Shown here: piece by piece, positions 34,382-43,352 of the stretch
How positions within the stretch are numbered: position 1 is the first letter of the stretch
Layout of the letters: every line of letters begins with the position of its first letter
From: Shewanella nanhaiensis
GTDB lineage: Bacteria > Pseudomonadota > Gammaproteobacteria > Enterobacterales > Shewanellaceae
DNA length: 45,382 bases
Assembly: GCF_019457885.1 (NCBI RefSeq)
Contig: NZ_JAHZST010000018.1
Span: 75,052 to 120,433 of the forward strand
Reading direction: 5' to 3'
The notes under the pieces: model-generated
The model's database searches: none
Told to the model about the DNA's origin: nothing
The model's input: only the letters and a program-made list of their open reading frames with translations
Program-made: the position numbers and the translations under genes

Positions 34382-34858
34382 TCACGCATTCTGGCTTGGA
34401 GCTAACCTGAGATACTGGCTATTGAGCAGTTCCAGCGGATAGTGTGTTTTATTTCTGGCGTCATCGAGACTGCTCAGTACTAGCGGACTTCTTAATTTAG
34501 GCTCTAGCGCCAGAATTTCATCAAAAGTTAACCAATGTGCAGCTTGAATATCAGTATCTTGAGGCGTTGCTTTTGCGAAGCTTGAAAGTTGAGCAAAAAA
34601 GGTAAACCTAAGAAAGGCTAGTGTGTCATCAGGGCTAAATTGATAGATCCCAACAAGCTCCTGAACTTTGAGCTTGATCCCTGTTTCCTCCAATACCTCT
34701 CGCTCGCAAGCTTGTGTGATTGATTCACCTTTCTCTAAGTGACCTGCGGGCTGGTTGTAACGAGTTTGCCCATCGATGAGCTCCTCAACCATAAGATACT
34801 TATCTTGGCACTGCACAATACAAGCTACAGTCACATTGGGTCTGTATCTTGGCTTCAT
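34382..34858 (-). CDS. nudJ: Nudix phosphohydrolase NudJ
   Basis: A 158-residue Nudix enzyme. The Nudix box runs from Gly39 to Ile61 with all key residues (G39-x5-E45-x7-R53-E54, E57-E58, G60). Before it lies NQPAGHLEKGES, as in NudJ. E. coli NudJ (YmfB) hydrolyses nucleoside tri- and diphosphates and the thiamine precursor HMP-PP. The identification rests on the Nudix box, length and the rluE-nudJ-mnmA order. It lies 38 bases after rluE on the same strand. Confidence 0.9.
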   Translation of the reverse strand: MKPRYRPNVTVACIVQCQDKYLMVEELIDGQTRYNQPAGHLEKGESITQACEREVLEETGIKLKVQELVGIYQFSPDDTLAFLRFTFFAQLSSFAKATPQDTDIQAAHWLTFDEILALEPKLRSPLVLSSLDDARNKTHYPLELLNSQYLRLAPSQNA

Positions 34859-34896
34859 GGTGTAACTCTGTAATTGGTTGAAAACATTAATTCGCT

Positions 34897-35598
34897 CTAC
34901 ACCGGTTTATTTTTCATATCAATACTCAGGTATTGACCTGGAGTGAGATCATCAAGACTCCATTGACCTATTTTATAGCGAATGAGTCTGAGGGTTGGAA
35001 AACCTATATGGGCAGTCATCCTTCTTACTTGACGGTTACGCCCTTCACAGATCTGGATCTCTAACCAAGTGGTTGGGATTGCTTTACGCTCTCGGATCGG
35101 TGGAACACGTTCCCAAACAGTGGGCTGCGATATGATGCTGATTTTTGCTGGTAGCGTAATGCCATCTTTTAGTTCGACGCCCTTACGTAACAGCTCTAAT
35201 TGAGCTTCATCTGGTGCGCCTTCAACCTGAGCCCAATAGGTTTTAAATGTCTTTTTCTTAGGCTCAGTGAGTTTAGATTGAAGCTTACCGTCATTGGTAA
35301 GCAGTAGCAGTCCTTCACTGTCTCTGTCGAGCCTTCCTGCCGCATATACGCCGGGAATAGGGATAAAGTCTTTTAATGTTTGGCGTCCCTGCTCATCGGT
35401 AAACTGGCACAGCACGTCAAAGGGTTTATTAAAAAGAACGATAACAGGTTCAACAGCTTTACCTTTACCAGAGCGCATTTGAGGAGCTTTAGATTTTGGC
35501 TGGGCTTTATTCGGCCAAGAAGCTCGCTTCTGATCGACTCTTTTGGAGGTTGTGGTCGCTCTTTTGGATTGAGACTTTTGTTTAATTGTGTGACTCAC
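34897..35598 (-). CDS. rluE: 23S rRNA pseudouridine(2457) synthase RluE
   Basis: A 233-residue RsuA/RluE-type pseudouridine synthase that modifies U2457 of 23S rRNA. The catalytic aspartate is Asp91 in GVYAAGRLDRDSEGLL. VLFNKPFDVLCQFTDEQGR, PPIRERKAIPTTWLEI and EGRNRQVRRMTAHIGFPTLR match E. coli RluE. The first 50 residues form a Lys/Arg/Ser/Thr-rich tail with low complexity, likely rRNA-binding. It heads the series ending in purB. Confidence 0.93.
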   Translation of the reverse strand: MSHTIKQKSQSKRATTTSKRVDQKRASWPNKAQPKSKAPQMRSGKGKAVEPVIVLFNKPFDVLCQFTDEQGRQTLKDFIPIPGVYAAGRLDRDSEGLLLLTNDGKLQSKLTEPKKKTFKTYWAQVEGAPDEAQLELLRKGVELKDGITLPAKISIISQPTVWERVPPIRERKAIPTTWLEIQICEGRNRQVRRMTAHIGFPTLRLIRYKIGQWSLDDLTPGQYLSIDMKNKPV

Positions 35599-36010
35599 GC
35601 TAACTTATCTTCTGTCAGAAAATGACTTAATGTTTACAGTGTACTTTGCATTCGCCATTAGTGGAATTTGAATATTGCCAAGAATGTTTTATGATGTGCG
35701 CGACAAAAGTGTGATCTAAGCCAAGTTGTCACAGTATTTTGAGAAGTTCAGCTTAAGCGGCATTACGTGATATGAAGGTTTAGACAGTGTCTATTTTGAA
35801 GGGAATAGTCCCACTCAATACGGCACCTTATCCTTTCTTCAATGCCTCTGATACCTAAATTGGGTATAACAAGATTATCGGGTCTGGGCATGACCAAGGC
35901 CTCAATAAAAGTGCTAATTAAAAGCACAGATTCAACTGCAGTTCATAAAATAAGCAGTGTAAAAATATAATATTTTAAATTCTCTATTTTACAATAATGT
36001 AGGACGAAAA
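35599..36010. other. Divergent promoter region, rluE / icd
   Basis: About 410 bases without a credible ORF. It holds TAGACAGTGTCTA (35781-35793), an inverted repeat ATACC-N7-GGTAT near 35860, and GTGCT-N7-AGCAC near 35910. The icd-proximal part is AT-rich. No known operator was recognised with confidence. Confidence 0.5.
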
Positions 36011-38233
36011 ATGACCGACAATTCAACCATTATCTATACTGAAACAGATGAAGCACCGGCACTCGCCACCCTATCTTTACTGCCTATCATTAAAACTTTT
36101 ACTCAAGCGGCAGGCGTGAATGTAGAAACCCGTGATATCTCTCTTTCGGGTCGAGTTATTGCAAACTTTCCTGAAAAACTATCAGACAGTCAGAAAATAG
36201 GTGATGCCCTAGCTGAGCTAGGTGTTCTAGCTGGTAAGCCAGAAGCGAATATCATTAAGCTACCGAATATCAGTGCCTCTATCCCTCAACTTAAAGCCTG
36301 TATTTTAGAGCTACAAAACAAAGGCTACGATATTCCTTCATACCCAGATGAGCCTGCAAATGATGCAGAGCGTGAAATAAAAGCGCGTTTTGACAAGATC
36401 AAAGGAAGCGCAGTAAACCCTGTTCTTCGTGAAGGTAACTCAGATCGTCGTGCACCAGGTTCTGTAAAGAAATATGCACAGAAAAACCCTCATTCAATGG
36501 GCGCATGGAGCGCAGACTCTAAAAGCCACGTTGCACATATGAGTGAAGGCGATTTTTACGGTAGTGAGAAGTCATTAACCCTAGAGACAGATCAACAGGT
36601 CAACATAGTGCTGGCTAAAGCTGATGGCACTGAGCAGGTCTTGAAGTCGTCATTGGGGCTATTAGCTGGTGAGGTAGTAGATGCTGCTGTGATGAGTAAA
36701 AAAGCACTTATCAGCTACTTTGAGCGTGAGATCGATGAGGCTAAAAACCAAGGTGTACTGCTTTCACTTCACTTAAAAGCTACCATGATGAAGGTCTCTG
36801 ATCCCATTTTGTTTGGTCATGCGGTTAAAGTTTATTATAAAGAGTTGTTTGTAAAGCATGGACAGTTATTTGAAGAACTAGGTGTCGATGTTAATAACGG
36901 TGTTGGCGATGTTTACGCCAAGATAGCTCAACTTCCAGCTGAGCAAAAAGCCGCGATTGAAGCAGACATTGCCGCTATATATGAAAGCCGTCCTGAGCTT
37001 GCGATGGTTGATTCAGATAAAGGGATCACCAACTTACATGTGCCAAGTGATGTGATTATCGATGCTTCAATGCCTGCTGCAATTCGTACATCAGGCATGA
37101 TGTGGGGCGTGGATGGTCAACCAAAAGATACCAAAGCGATGATCCCAGATCGTTGTTATGCGGGTGTTTACCAAGAGACTATCTCTTTTTGTAAAGAGCA
37201 TGGCGCATTTAATCCAACGACCATGGGCAGTGTACCAAACGTTGGTTTGATGGCTCAAAAGGCGGAAGAGTATGGTAGCCACGATAAAACATTTGAGATC
37301 CCAGCAGCAGGAACCGTCAAGGTGATTAATGGTCAAGGAGAAGTACTTCTTTCCCATGCCGTTGAAGCTGGTGATATCTGGAGAATGTGTCAGGTAAAAG
37401 ATGCGCCTATCCGTGACTGGGTTAAACTTGCAGTTAAGCGTTCACGCCTATCTTCAACACCCGCAGTATTCTGGTTAGATGTAAACCGTAGTCATGATGC
37501 GGAGATCATTAAAAAGGTTAATCAATATCTACCTGAGCATGATACTGAAGGGCTAGATATCCGCATTATGTCTCCGGTTGAAGCGACACGTTTCACCTTG
37601 GCGCGTACTAAAGATGGGCTTGATACTATCTCTGTTACTGGTAACGTATTGCGTGATTACCTAACAGATCTGTTCCCAATTTTAGAGCTAGGCACGAGTG
37701 CTAAAATGCTCTCTATCGTACCGCTAATGAATGGCGGTGGATTATTTGAAACTGGTGCAGGTGGTAGTGCGCCTAAGCATGTTCAGCAAGTTGAAAAAGA
37801 GGGGCACTTGCGTTGGGATTCACTGGGTGAATTTTTGGCATTAGCTGCGTCTCTTGAGCACCTAAGTCAAACGAACAATAATCCTAAAGCTCAGGTACTA
37901 GCTGATACATTGGATGCCGCTATCGGTCAGTTCCTAGATCAAAATAAGTCGCCTTCACGTCGTGTCGGTCAACTCGATAACCGTGGCAGTCATTTTTATC
38001 TTGCTATGTACTGGGCTCAGGAAGTCGCTAAGCAGAGCCAAGATGCGGAGCTCAAAGCGCACTTTGCTTCACTGGCAGAATCTTTGACTAACAATGAATC
38101 TAAGATTGTTGATGAACTGAACTCTGCGCAAGGTGCAGCAGCAGATCTTGGTGGTTATTACCGTTTAGATGCCGATAAAGCGTCGACAGAGATGCGTCCA
38201 AGTGCGACATTGAATGGATTGTTTACTGCATAA
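36011..38233 (+). CDS. icd: Monomeric NADP-dependent isocitrate dehydrogenase
   Basis: A 740-residue single-chain enzyme converting isocitrate to 2-oxoglutarate and CO2 with NADPH in the TCA cycle. The size and the segments TDEAPALATLSLLPII, APGSVKKYAQKNPHSMGAW, SLHLKATMMKVSDPI and RSHDAEIIKKV identify the monomeric IDH family, unrelated in length and layout to the dimeric type of about 416 residues in E. coli. The start has TAGGA upstream. It lies beside rluE, where E. coli has its dimeric icd, and converges with cspD across a shared terminator. Confidence 0.96.
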   Translation: MTDNSTIIYTETDEAPALATLSLLPIIKTFTQAAGVNVETRDISLSGRVIANFPEKLSDSQKIGDALAELGVLAGKPEANIIKLPNISASIPQLKACILELQNKGYDIPSYPDEPANDAEREIKARFDKIKGSAVNPVLREGNSDRRAPGSVKKYAQKNPHSMGAWSADSKSHVAHMSEGDFYGSEKSLTLETDQQVNIVLAKADGTEQVLKSSLGLLAGEVVDAAVMSKKALISYFEREIDEAKNQGVLLSLHLKATMMKVSDPILFGHAVKVYYKELFVKHGQLFEELGVDVNNGVGDVYAKIAQLPAEQKAAIEADIAAIYESRPELAMVDSDKGITNLHVPSDVIIDASMPAAIRTSGMMWGVDGQPKDTKAMIPDRCYAGVYQETISFCKEHGAFNPTTMGSVPNVGLMAQKAEEYGSHDKTFEIPAAGTVKVINGQGEVLLSHAVEAGDIWRMCQVKDAPIRDWVKLAVKRSRLSSTPAVFWLDVNRSHDAEIIKKVNQYLPEHDTEGLDIRIMSPVEATRFTLARTKDGLDTISVTGNVLRDYLTDLFPILELGTSAKMLSIVPLMNGGGLFETGAGGSAPKHVQQVEKEGHLRWDSLGEFLALAASLEHLSQTNNNPKAQVLADTLDAAIGQFLDQNKSPSRRVGQLDNRGSHFYLAMYWAQEVAKQSQDAELKAHFASLAESLTNNESKIVDELNSAQGAAADLGGYYRLDADKASTEMRPSATLNGLFTA

Positions 38234-38295
38234 GTTGGTTACTGCGAAGAGGGATCCCTCTTCGCATCAATTGTGAACTATTTTTGTGGAAAATA

Positions 38296-38322
38296 AAAAG
38301 GCAGGGAAAACCCTGCCTTTTT
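38296..38322. terminator. Bidirectional terminator, icd / cspD
   Basis: AAAAGGCAGGG (38296-38306) pairs with CCCTGCCTTTT (38311-38321) around AAAA, with T-rich sequence on both outgoing strands. Confidence 0.88.
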
Positions 38323-38342
38323 TACTTTTTACATCGCCAATA

Positions 38343-38549
38343 CTAATTGGTTGGCGAAATAGCTGACGCGTGCATACCTTTAGGACCCGCTTCCACTTCG
38401 AATTGGACTGGTTGGCCTGCTTTTAGCGTTCGATAGCCTTCCATTTCAATGGTAGAATAGTGTGCAAAAACGTCTTCACCACCAGCTTCAGGGCAGATAA
38501 ACCCGAATCCTTTGGCGTTGTTGAACCATTTAACAGTTCCGTTTGCCAT
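38343..38549 (-). CDS. cspD: Cold-shock-domain protein CspD
   Basis: A 68-residue single-strand nucleic-acid-binding protein. It carries the RNP1 motif KGFGFI and RNP2-like DVFAHYS. The sequence GTVKWFNNAKGFGFICPE and YRTLKAGQPVQF match E. coli CspD, a stationary-phase replication inhibitor. GAAGG precedes the ATG. CspD next to clpS and clpA is the E. coli order too; E. coli CspD is a Lon substrate. Confidence 0.92.
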   Translation of the reverse strand: MANGTVKWFNNAKGFGFICPEAGGEDVFAHYSTIEMEGYRTLKAGQPVQFEVEAGPKGMHASAISPTN

Positions 38550-38798
38550 ACTTCCACTTCCTTCTGTTGTCTACTTGCCAGTAAGATAGTAAAACTAAAT
38601 AAGCGGGGACAATTCACCGCCTGTTGAACAGAATGAAAGCAGTGAGTTTGTATGTCAAGAGTATTTTAACAAAAAGTCAACATTTGTGTGTAAAATTTGT
38701 ATCAATTGATGAACTTGATAGAAGATTGTAGAGGAAGAGTTTTTACTGAATAATCTCTTTAATTGGTACAAGTGATGACTAGAGGCTAATATTGAACC

Positions 38799-39107
38799 AT
38801 GGGTAAAGCAGGAAATATTGAGCACGTTGAAGAGCGTGTCGAATCGGAAGTCATGCCGCCTTCGATGTACAAGGTGATTTTAAACAATGATGATTATACT
38901 CCGATGGACTTTGTGATTGAGGTGTTACAGCTCTTTTTCAAAAAAACTGAGGAGCAAGCGACAGATATCATGCTTGCAATCCATCATCAGGGGAAAGGAA
39001 TTTGTGGAATTTTCCCCTTTGGAATTGCAGAAACTAAGGTTGCACAAGTAAATCAATTTGCAAGACAAAACCAACATCCGTTACTGTGTTCATTAGAGAA
39101 AGCCTGA
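38799..39107 (+). CDS. clpS: ATP-dependent Clp protease adaptor ClpS
   Basis: A 102-residue adaptor that binds N-degron residues (Leu, Phe, Trp, Tyr) and delivers substrates to ClpA. The core PPSMYKVILNNDDYTPMDFVIEVL contains the binding-pocket Asn-Asp region, and MLAIHHQGKGICGIFPF follows with the conserved His. Only a weak AGAGG lies far upstream of the ATG. clpA follows after 36 bases, so they are co-transcribed. Confidence 0.96.
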   Translation: MGKAGNIEHVEERVESEVMPPSMYKVILNNDDYTPMDFVIEVLQLFFKKTEEQATDIMLAIHHQGKGICGIFPFGIAETKVAQVNQFARQNQHPLLCSLEKA

Positions 39108-39143
39108 ATTGGGTTATTTTAGTTGTAAATTTAGGGGGTGCTT

Positions 39144-41402
39144 ATGCTAAATAAAGATCTTGAAGTCACCTTAAATCTGGCATTTCAGCAAGCCAGAGAT
39201 GCACGTCATGAATATATGACGGTGGAACACCTGCTGCTCGCCTTAATAGATAATCCAGCTGCTCAAGAGGCCTTAGTGGCTTGCGGAGCAAATCTTGATA
39301 AATTGAGAGAGGATGTATCTAATTTTATTCAGCAAACAACACCAATTATTGCTGATCCAGAAGATGAGAGAGAAACTCAGCCAACATTAGGTTTTCAGCG
39401 AGTTTTGCAAAGAGCAGTTTTTCATGTTCAGTCTTCAGGTCGTAATGAAGTTACTGGGGCAAATGTTTTGGTCGCTATCTTTAGCGAGCAGGAGTCTCAA
39501 GCTGTATATCTGTTACGTAATGGTGAAGTTACCCGCTTAGATGTGGTGAATTTTATCTCTCATGGTGTGTCAAAAGATGAGATTGAGCACAGCTCTCAAC
39601 AGGAGCGAATAGAAGATCAAACCGAGGGCGAAGAGGAGAAGAGTAAACTGTCTCAGTTTGCGTCTAACCTCAATGAACTAGCGGTGCAGGGAAGTATTGA
39701 TCCCCTGATTGGTCGTAGTGATGAGATTGAGCGCTCGATTCAGATCTTATGTAGAAGAAGAAAGAATAATCCATTATTAGTCGGTGAAGCTGGGGTGGGT
39801 AAAACCGCGATTGCCGAGGGATTAGCGTACCGAATAGTTAAAAATGAAGTGCCAGAGGTGATGAGTACGGCGACGGTTTACTCACTTGATCTCGGTGCTT
39901 TGTTAGCTGGAACTAAGTATCGTGGTGATTTCGAAAAACGCTTTAAAAGTTTACTTAAAGAGCTTGAAAGCGATGAACATGCGATTTTATTTATTGATGA
40001 GATCCACACCATTATAGGCGCCGGTGCAGCTTCCGGCGGGGTGATGGATGCATCTAATCTGCTTAAACCGTTACTGTCTGGCGGTAAATTAAGGTGTATG
40101 GGCTCAACGACTTTTCAGGAATATCAAAGTATTTTTGAGAAAGATAGGGCGTTGGCTAGACGTTTTCAGAAAGTGGATATTAATGAACCCTCCGTTGCTG
40201 AGACAACCAAGATCCTACAGGGACTTAAGTCTAAGTATGAGGAGCACCATGGGGTAAGGTACACCATGGCGGCCTTGAGCATTGCAGCACGCCTATCAGA
40301 CAAGCACATTAACGATCGTCACCTGCCCGATAAGGCGATCGATGTTATCGATGAAGCTGGCGCACGCATGGCGATGCAGCCAGCGAGTCGTAGGAAGAAG
40401 ACCATTGGTCAGAATGAAATTGAAGCTATTATCGCTAAGATGGCCCGTATTCCTGAGAAGTCCGTATCGGCGACTGACAAGGATATGCTCAAAAACCTAG
40501 ACCGTAACCTTAAGATGGTTGTGTTTGGGCAAGATAAAGCGATAGAGAGCCTTAGCTCTGCTATTCGCTTGTCTCGCAGTGGCTTAAGTGGTGAGCATAA
40601 ACCTGTTGGTAGCTTCCTATTTGCAGGTCCAACTGGGGTTGGTAAAACTGAGGTCACCAGTCAATTAGCTAAATGCCTTGGCCTTAACTTAGTACGTTTT
40701 GATATGTCTGAGTATATGGAGAGTCATACGGTATCTCGTCTGATTGGTGCGCCACCTGGTTATGTTGGTTATGATCAAGGGGGCTTGTTAACTGACGCTG
40801 TGATTAAGAACCCTCATTGTGTTGTGTTATTGGATGAGATTGAGAAAGCACATCCAGATGTGTACAACTTACTGCTGCAGGTGATGGATCATGGTATCTT
40901 AACCGATAACAATGGACGCAAAGCCGATTTTAGGCATGTGACCTTGGTTATGACGACAAATGCTGGTGTGCAGGAGACGGTGAGAAAGTCTATCGGCTTT
41001 AAACAGCAAGATCATAGTCAAGACGCCTTGTCTGAAATTAATAAGGTATTTTCACCAGAATTTAGAAACCGTCTGGATGAGATCATCTGGTTTAATCATC
41101 TTGATCTTACCGTTATTGCTAAAGTGGTCGATAAGTTCCTCGTTGAACTGCAAGCTCAGCTTGATGAGAAAGGGGTTACTTTGGATGTCAGCGATGAGGC
41201 GAGAACTTTACTTGCTGAAAAAGGTTACGATAAAGCGATGGGCGCGAGACCGATGTCACGTGTGGTCACTGAGTTGATTAAACGTCCATTGGCCGATGAG
41301 ATCTTGTTCGGTAAGCTTGAGAAAGGTGGTGTGGCTCATGTGGATATCAGCAAAGATGAGATCACCATCTCTGTTGAGTCGCTTGAGAAAGTGAGTCACT
41401 GA
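39144..41402 (+). CDS. clpA: ClpA ATPase subunit of ClpAP protease
   Basis: A 752-residue AAA+ unfoldase. The Clp N-domain (1-145) that docks ClpS is followed by the first AAA+ module (Walker A GEAGVGKT, Walker B LFIDEIHT) and the second (GPTGVGKT, VVLLDEIEKAHP). KSIGFKQQ is the ClpP-docking IGF loop, which excludes ClpB. ATG at 39144 is taken over GTG at 39138 because AGGGGG overlaps the latter and is 5 bases before the former, and the protein begins MLNKDLE as in E. coli. A terminator follows. Confidence 0.96.
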   Translation: MLNKDLEVTLNLAFQQARDARHEYMTVEHLLLALIDNPAAQEALVACGANLDKLREDVSNFIQQTTPIIADPEDERETQPTLGFQRVLQRAVFHVQSSGRNEVTGANVLVAIFSEQESQAVYLLRNGEVTRLDVVNFISHGVSKDEIEHSSQQERIEDQTEGEEEKSKLSQFASNLNELAVQGSIDPLIGRSDEIERSIQILCRRRKNNPLLVGEAGVGKTAIAEGLAYRIVKNEVPEVMSTATVYSLDLGALLAGTKYRGDFEKRFKSLLKELESDEHAILFIDEIHTIIGAGAASGGVMDASNLLKPLLSGGKLRCMGSTTFQEYQSIFEKDRALARRFQKVDINEPSVAETTKILQGLKSKYEEHHGVRYTMAALSIAARLSDKHINDRHLPDKAIDVIDEAGARMAMQPASRRKKTIGQNEIEAIIAKMARIPEKSVSATDKDMLKNLDRNLKMVVFGQDKAIESLSSAIRLSRSGLSGEHKPVGSFLFAGPTGVGKTEVTSQLAKCLGLNLVRFDMSEYMESHTVSRLIGAPPGYVGYDQGGLLTDAVIKNPHCVVLLDEIEKAHPDVYNLLLQVMDHGILTDNNGRKADFRHVTLVMTTNAGVQETVRKSIGFKQQDHSQDALSEINKVFSPEFRNRLDEIIWFNHLDLTVIAKVVDKFLVELQAQLDEKGVTLDVSDEARTLLAEKGYDKAMGARPMSRVVTELIKRPLADEILFGKLEKGGVAHVDISKDEITISVESLEKVSH

Positions 41403-41433
41403 TTCGTTTAGTTTTATACCGATTGATTAGATA

Positions 41434-41463
41434 TAAAAAAAGGCTGCGATTGCAGCCTTTTTT
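41434..41463 (+). terminator. Terminator of clpSA
   Basis: AAAGGCTGC pairs with GCAGCCTTT around GATT (core GGCTGC 41442-41447, GCAGCC 41452-41457), with a T-run after it. Confidence 0.88.
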
Positions 41464-41484
41464 AATTCGATACTTTATTAAAAA

Positions 41485-41510
41485 GTAAAAAAACCGGCAC
41501 GGCCGGCTTT
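41485..41510 (-). terminator. Terminator of infA
   Basis: CCGGC (41494-41498) pairs with GCCGG (41502-41506). On the minus strand seven T residues follow. It lies 20 bases after the infA stop. Confidence 0.8.
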
Positions 41511-41530
41511 TAAAATCTGTACTAGCTAAC

Positions 41531-41749
41531 TTAGCGTGAACGGAAGACGATGCGACCTTTGCTCAAATCGTAAGGGGTCAGCTGAACCGTAACTTTGTCA
41601 CCGGTCAGAATTCGAATGTAGTTTTTACGCATTTTACCTGAGATGTGTGCGATCACGACGTGACCATTCTCTAGCTCTACACGAAACATTGTGTTCGGCA
41701 AGGTTTCAAGGATCGTGCCTTGCATCTCAATGTTGTCTTCTTTCGCCAT
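41531..41749 (-). CDS. infA: Translation initiation factor IF-1
   Basis: A 72-residue S1/OB-fold factor that binds the ribosomal A site in the 30S initiation complex. AKEDNIEMQGTILETLPN and HISGKMRKNYIRILTGDKV are nearly universal, and the length is exactly that of E. coli IF-1. E. coli has a tRNA-Ser gene between clpA and infA; none is seen here. Confidence 0.98.
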   Translation of the reverse strand: MAKEDNIEMQGTILETLPNTMFRVELENGHVVIAHISGKMRKNYIRILTGDKVTVQLTPYDLSKGRIVFRSR

Positions 41750-41886
41750 TAATCAGTTATCCTGTTAGCCTTCAAGTATTAAATCGGGCATATCATGCCG
41801 TAAATTCCCCTTGCTGTAAAGGGAATGTAGTCGTAAGAGTGATATTTCGTTTTTGATTGAAAATTATCCATAAACTGAAATATCAG

Positions 41887-42597
41887 TTATTCATCAGCTA
41901 TTTGCTGCCATCCGCTTTGCGTTAATATCTGATAAGGTAGATAGCTTCGTTTGTAGTTCATCTTTCTCGATTCATCGATTTGATAACCAAGGTAGACAAA
42001 ATCTTTATTCATGAGTTTGGCAAGCCTACACTGAATGAGAATAAGCAGTGAGCCTAAGGAGCGTTTGTGTTCATCGGGACAGAAAAAACTGTAGATAGCG
42101 GAGAGGCTATTGGGCATTACGTCTGTGACCGCAACGCCAATCAGCCTCTGTTTGTGCCAAAGCTCGATAAAGCTAGGCTCAAGCCAGCCTGAATTAATAA
42201 AATGCTCATACTGCTCTCTAGAGGCGGGATACATAGGGCCATCTTGATGCCGCTCATTGATATAGCGCTCATAGAGTGCGTAATGATACTCCTGCTGTTT
42301 ATCGATAACTTTCCAGACAATATCTTTATTGTTTTTTAATGTCCGTTTCTGACGTTTTGAGGGCATGAACTCTTTAGCTGGGATCCTGATCGGCATACAA
42401 GCGTTGCAGCTAGGGCATTGTGGCTTGTATATTGTGCCGCCACTGCGTCTAAAGCCCAGAGCTAATAACTGCTCAAACAGCTCCAAGTTAATGGTTTCCT
42501 CTTGAAGGACAAGGAGCTGTTCTAATTCATCTTCAAGGTAACTACAGGTAAAGGCTTGTGTTACGCCAACGGCGATAGGGTGTGATTTATAGCTCAA
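41887..42597 (-). CDS. bpt: Aspartate/glutamate leucyltransferase Bpt
   Basis: A 236-residue aminoacyl-tRNA protein transferase that adds Leu to N-terminal Asp or Glu, making the protein a ClpS substrate. The sequence shows QEETINLELFEQLLALGFRR, the Cys-rich CPSCNACMPIRI, and the GNAT-like core with LYERYINERHQDGPM and YLGYQIDES. The start is set at TTG 42597: GAGGT lies 5 bases upstream and the N-terminus SYKSHPIAVGVTQ fits the family. The upstream ATG at 42633 has no ribosome site. The gene overlaps the aat stop by 11 bases, suggesting coupled translation. Confidence 0.92.
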   Translation of the reverse strand: MSYKSHPIAVGVTQAFTCSYLEDELEQLLVLQEETINLELFEQLLALGFRRSGGTIYKPQCPSCNACMPIRIPAKEFMPSKRQKRTLKNNKDIVWKVIDKQQEYHYALYERYINERHQDGPMYPASREQYEHFINSGWLEPSFIELWHKQRLIGVAVTDVMPNSLSAIYSFFCPDEHKRSLGSLLILIQCRLAKLMNKDFVYLGYQIDESRKMNYKRSYLPYQILTQSGWQQIADE

Positions 42598-43297
42598 GTG
42601 ATACCTCGGATCTGGCCCAAGCATCAGCTGCAACGGGTAAATCTCTAAAACGCTTCAGTAGATTTATGAAGTCTTTTCTTCTCAATGCTGTGGCTCCTAA
42701 TGTCGCTAGATGTGGATTCATAACCTGAGCGTCGATTAGTTTAAAACCTTGTTTTAATAGGTGCTGGTGTAACAAAAGCATAGCAGCTTTAGAGGCGTTT
42801 GTTTGTGTATGGAACATGGACTCACCACAAAAAACCTGTCCAGTGGCTAAACCATACAAACCTCCTATTAGCTCATCTTGATGCCAGACTTCGATAGAGT
42901 GGGCCTTACCTAGTTCATGAAGTTTAAGATAGGCCTCTTGGATCTCTGGGGTTATCCAGGTTCCATCTTGTGAGCTTCTGGGGGCTGCACATCCTTCAAT
43001 GACCTGAGAAAAAGCATGGTTGATGCTGTAACGCCAAGGTTGCTTTTTAAGATGTTTAAGCAGTGAACGGCTGGTCTTCATATTCCCTGGAACAAAAACC
43101 GCTCTTGGATCTGGGGACCACCAAAGAATAGGATCATCAATATTAAACCAAGGAAATATCCCTTCATAATAGGCATTCAGTAAGCGCTTGGGTTGCAAAT
43201 CTCCGCCTACGGCAAGAAGACCGTTGGGATCGGTGAGCGCAAATTCCGGTGAGGGGAACTGCTCGAGTTCATGATTTAAATAAGACAGTGAGTTCAC
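42587..43297 (-). CDS. aat: Leucyl/phenylalanyl-tRNA-protein transferase
   Basis: A 236-residue enzyme that adds Leu or Phe to N-terminal Lys or Arg. FPSPEFALTDPNGLLAVGGD, YYEGIFPWFN, WWSPDPRAVF, GLATGQVFCGESMF and LIDAQVMNPHLATLGA are family signatures. The start is GTG with no clear ribosome site; the N-terminus NSLSYL suits the family. It forms a two-gene unit with bpt and is divergent from the glycine-zipper gene. Confidence 0.95.
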   Translation of the reverse strand: MNSLSYLNHELEQFPSPEFALTDPNGLLAVGGDLQPKRLLNAYYEGIFPWFNIDDPILWWSPDPRAVFVPGNMKTSRSLLKHLKKQPWRYSINHAFSQVIEGCAAPRSSQDGTWITPEIQEAYLKLHELGKAHSIEVWHQDELIGGLYGLATGQVFCGESMFHTQTNASKAAMLLLHQHLLKQGFKLIDAQVMNPHLATLGATALRRKDFINLLKRFRDLPVAADAWARSEVSLEL

Positions 43298-43352
43298 AAT
43301 TGAGTAAGATTATCTTAATTCGACTTTATTATAAGTTAGCGGAAAAATGATT

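Noticed and set aside
35710..35755. TGTGATC...TCACA upstream of icd as a CRP site
   Set aside because: The half-sites are 14 bases apart instead of 6, so they do not form a CRP operator.
41413..41435. TATACCGATTGATTAGATATAA near the clpA terminator as another MITE end
   Set aside because: Similarity to the 27149 element end is limited to TATACC and a few bases and no partner repeat is seen.
41403..41530. tRNA-Ser gene expected between clpA and infA by analogy with E. coli
   Set aside because: Only two terminators are present; no tRNA arms or CCA end can be found.
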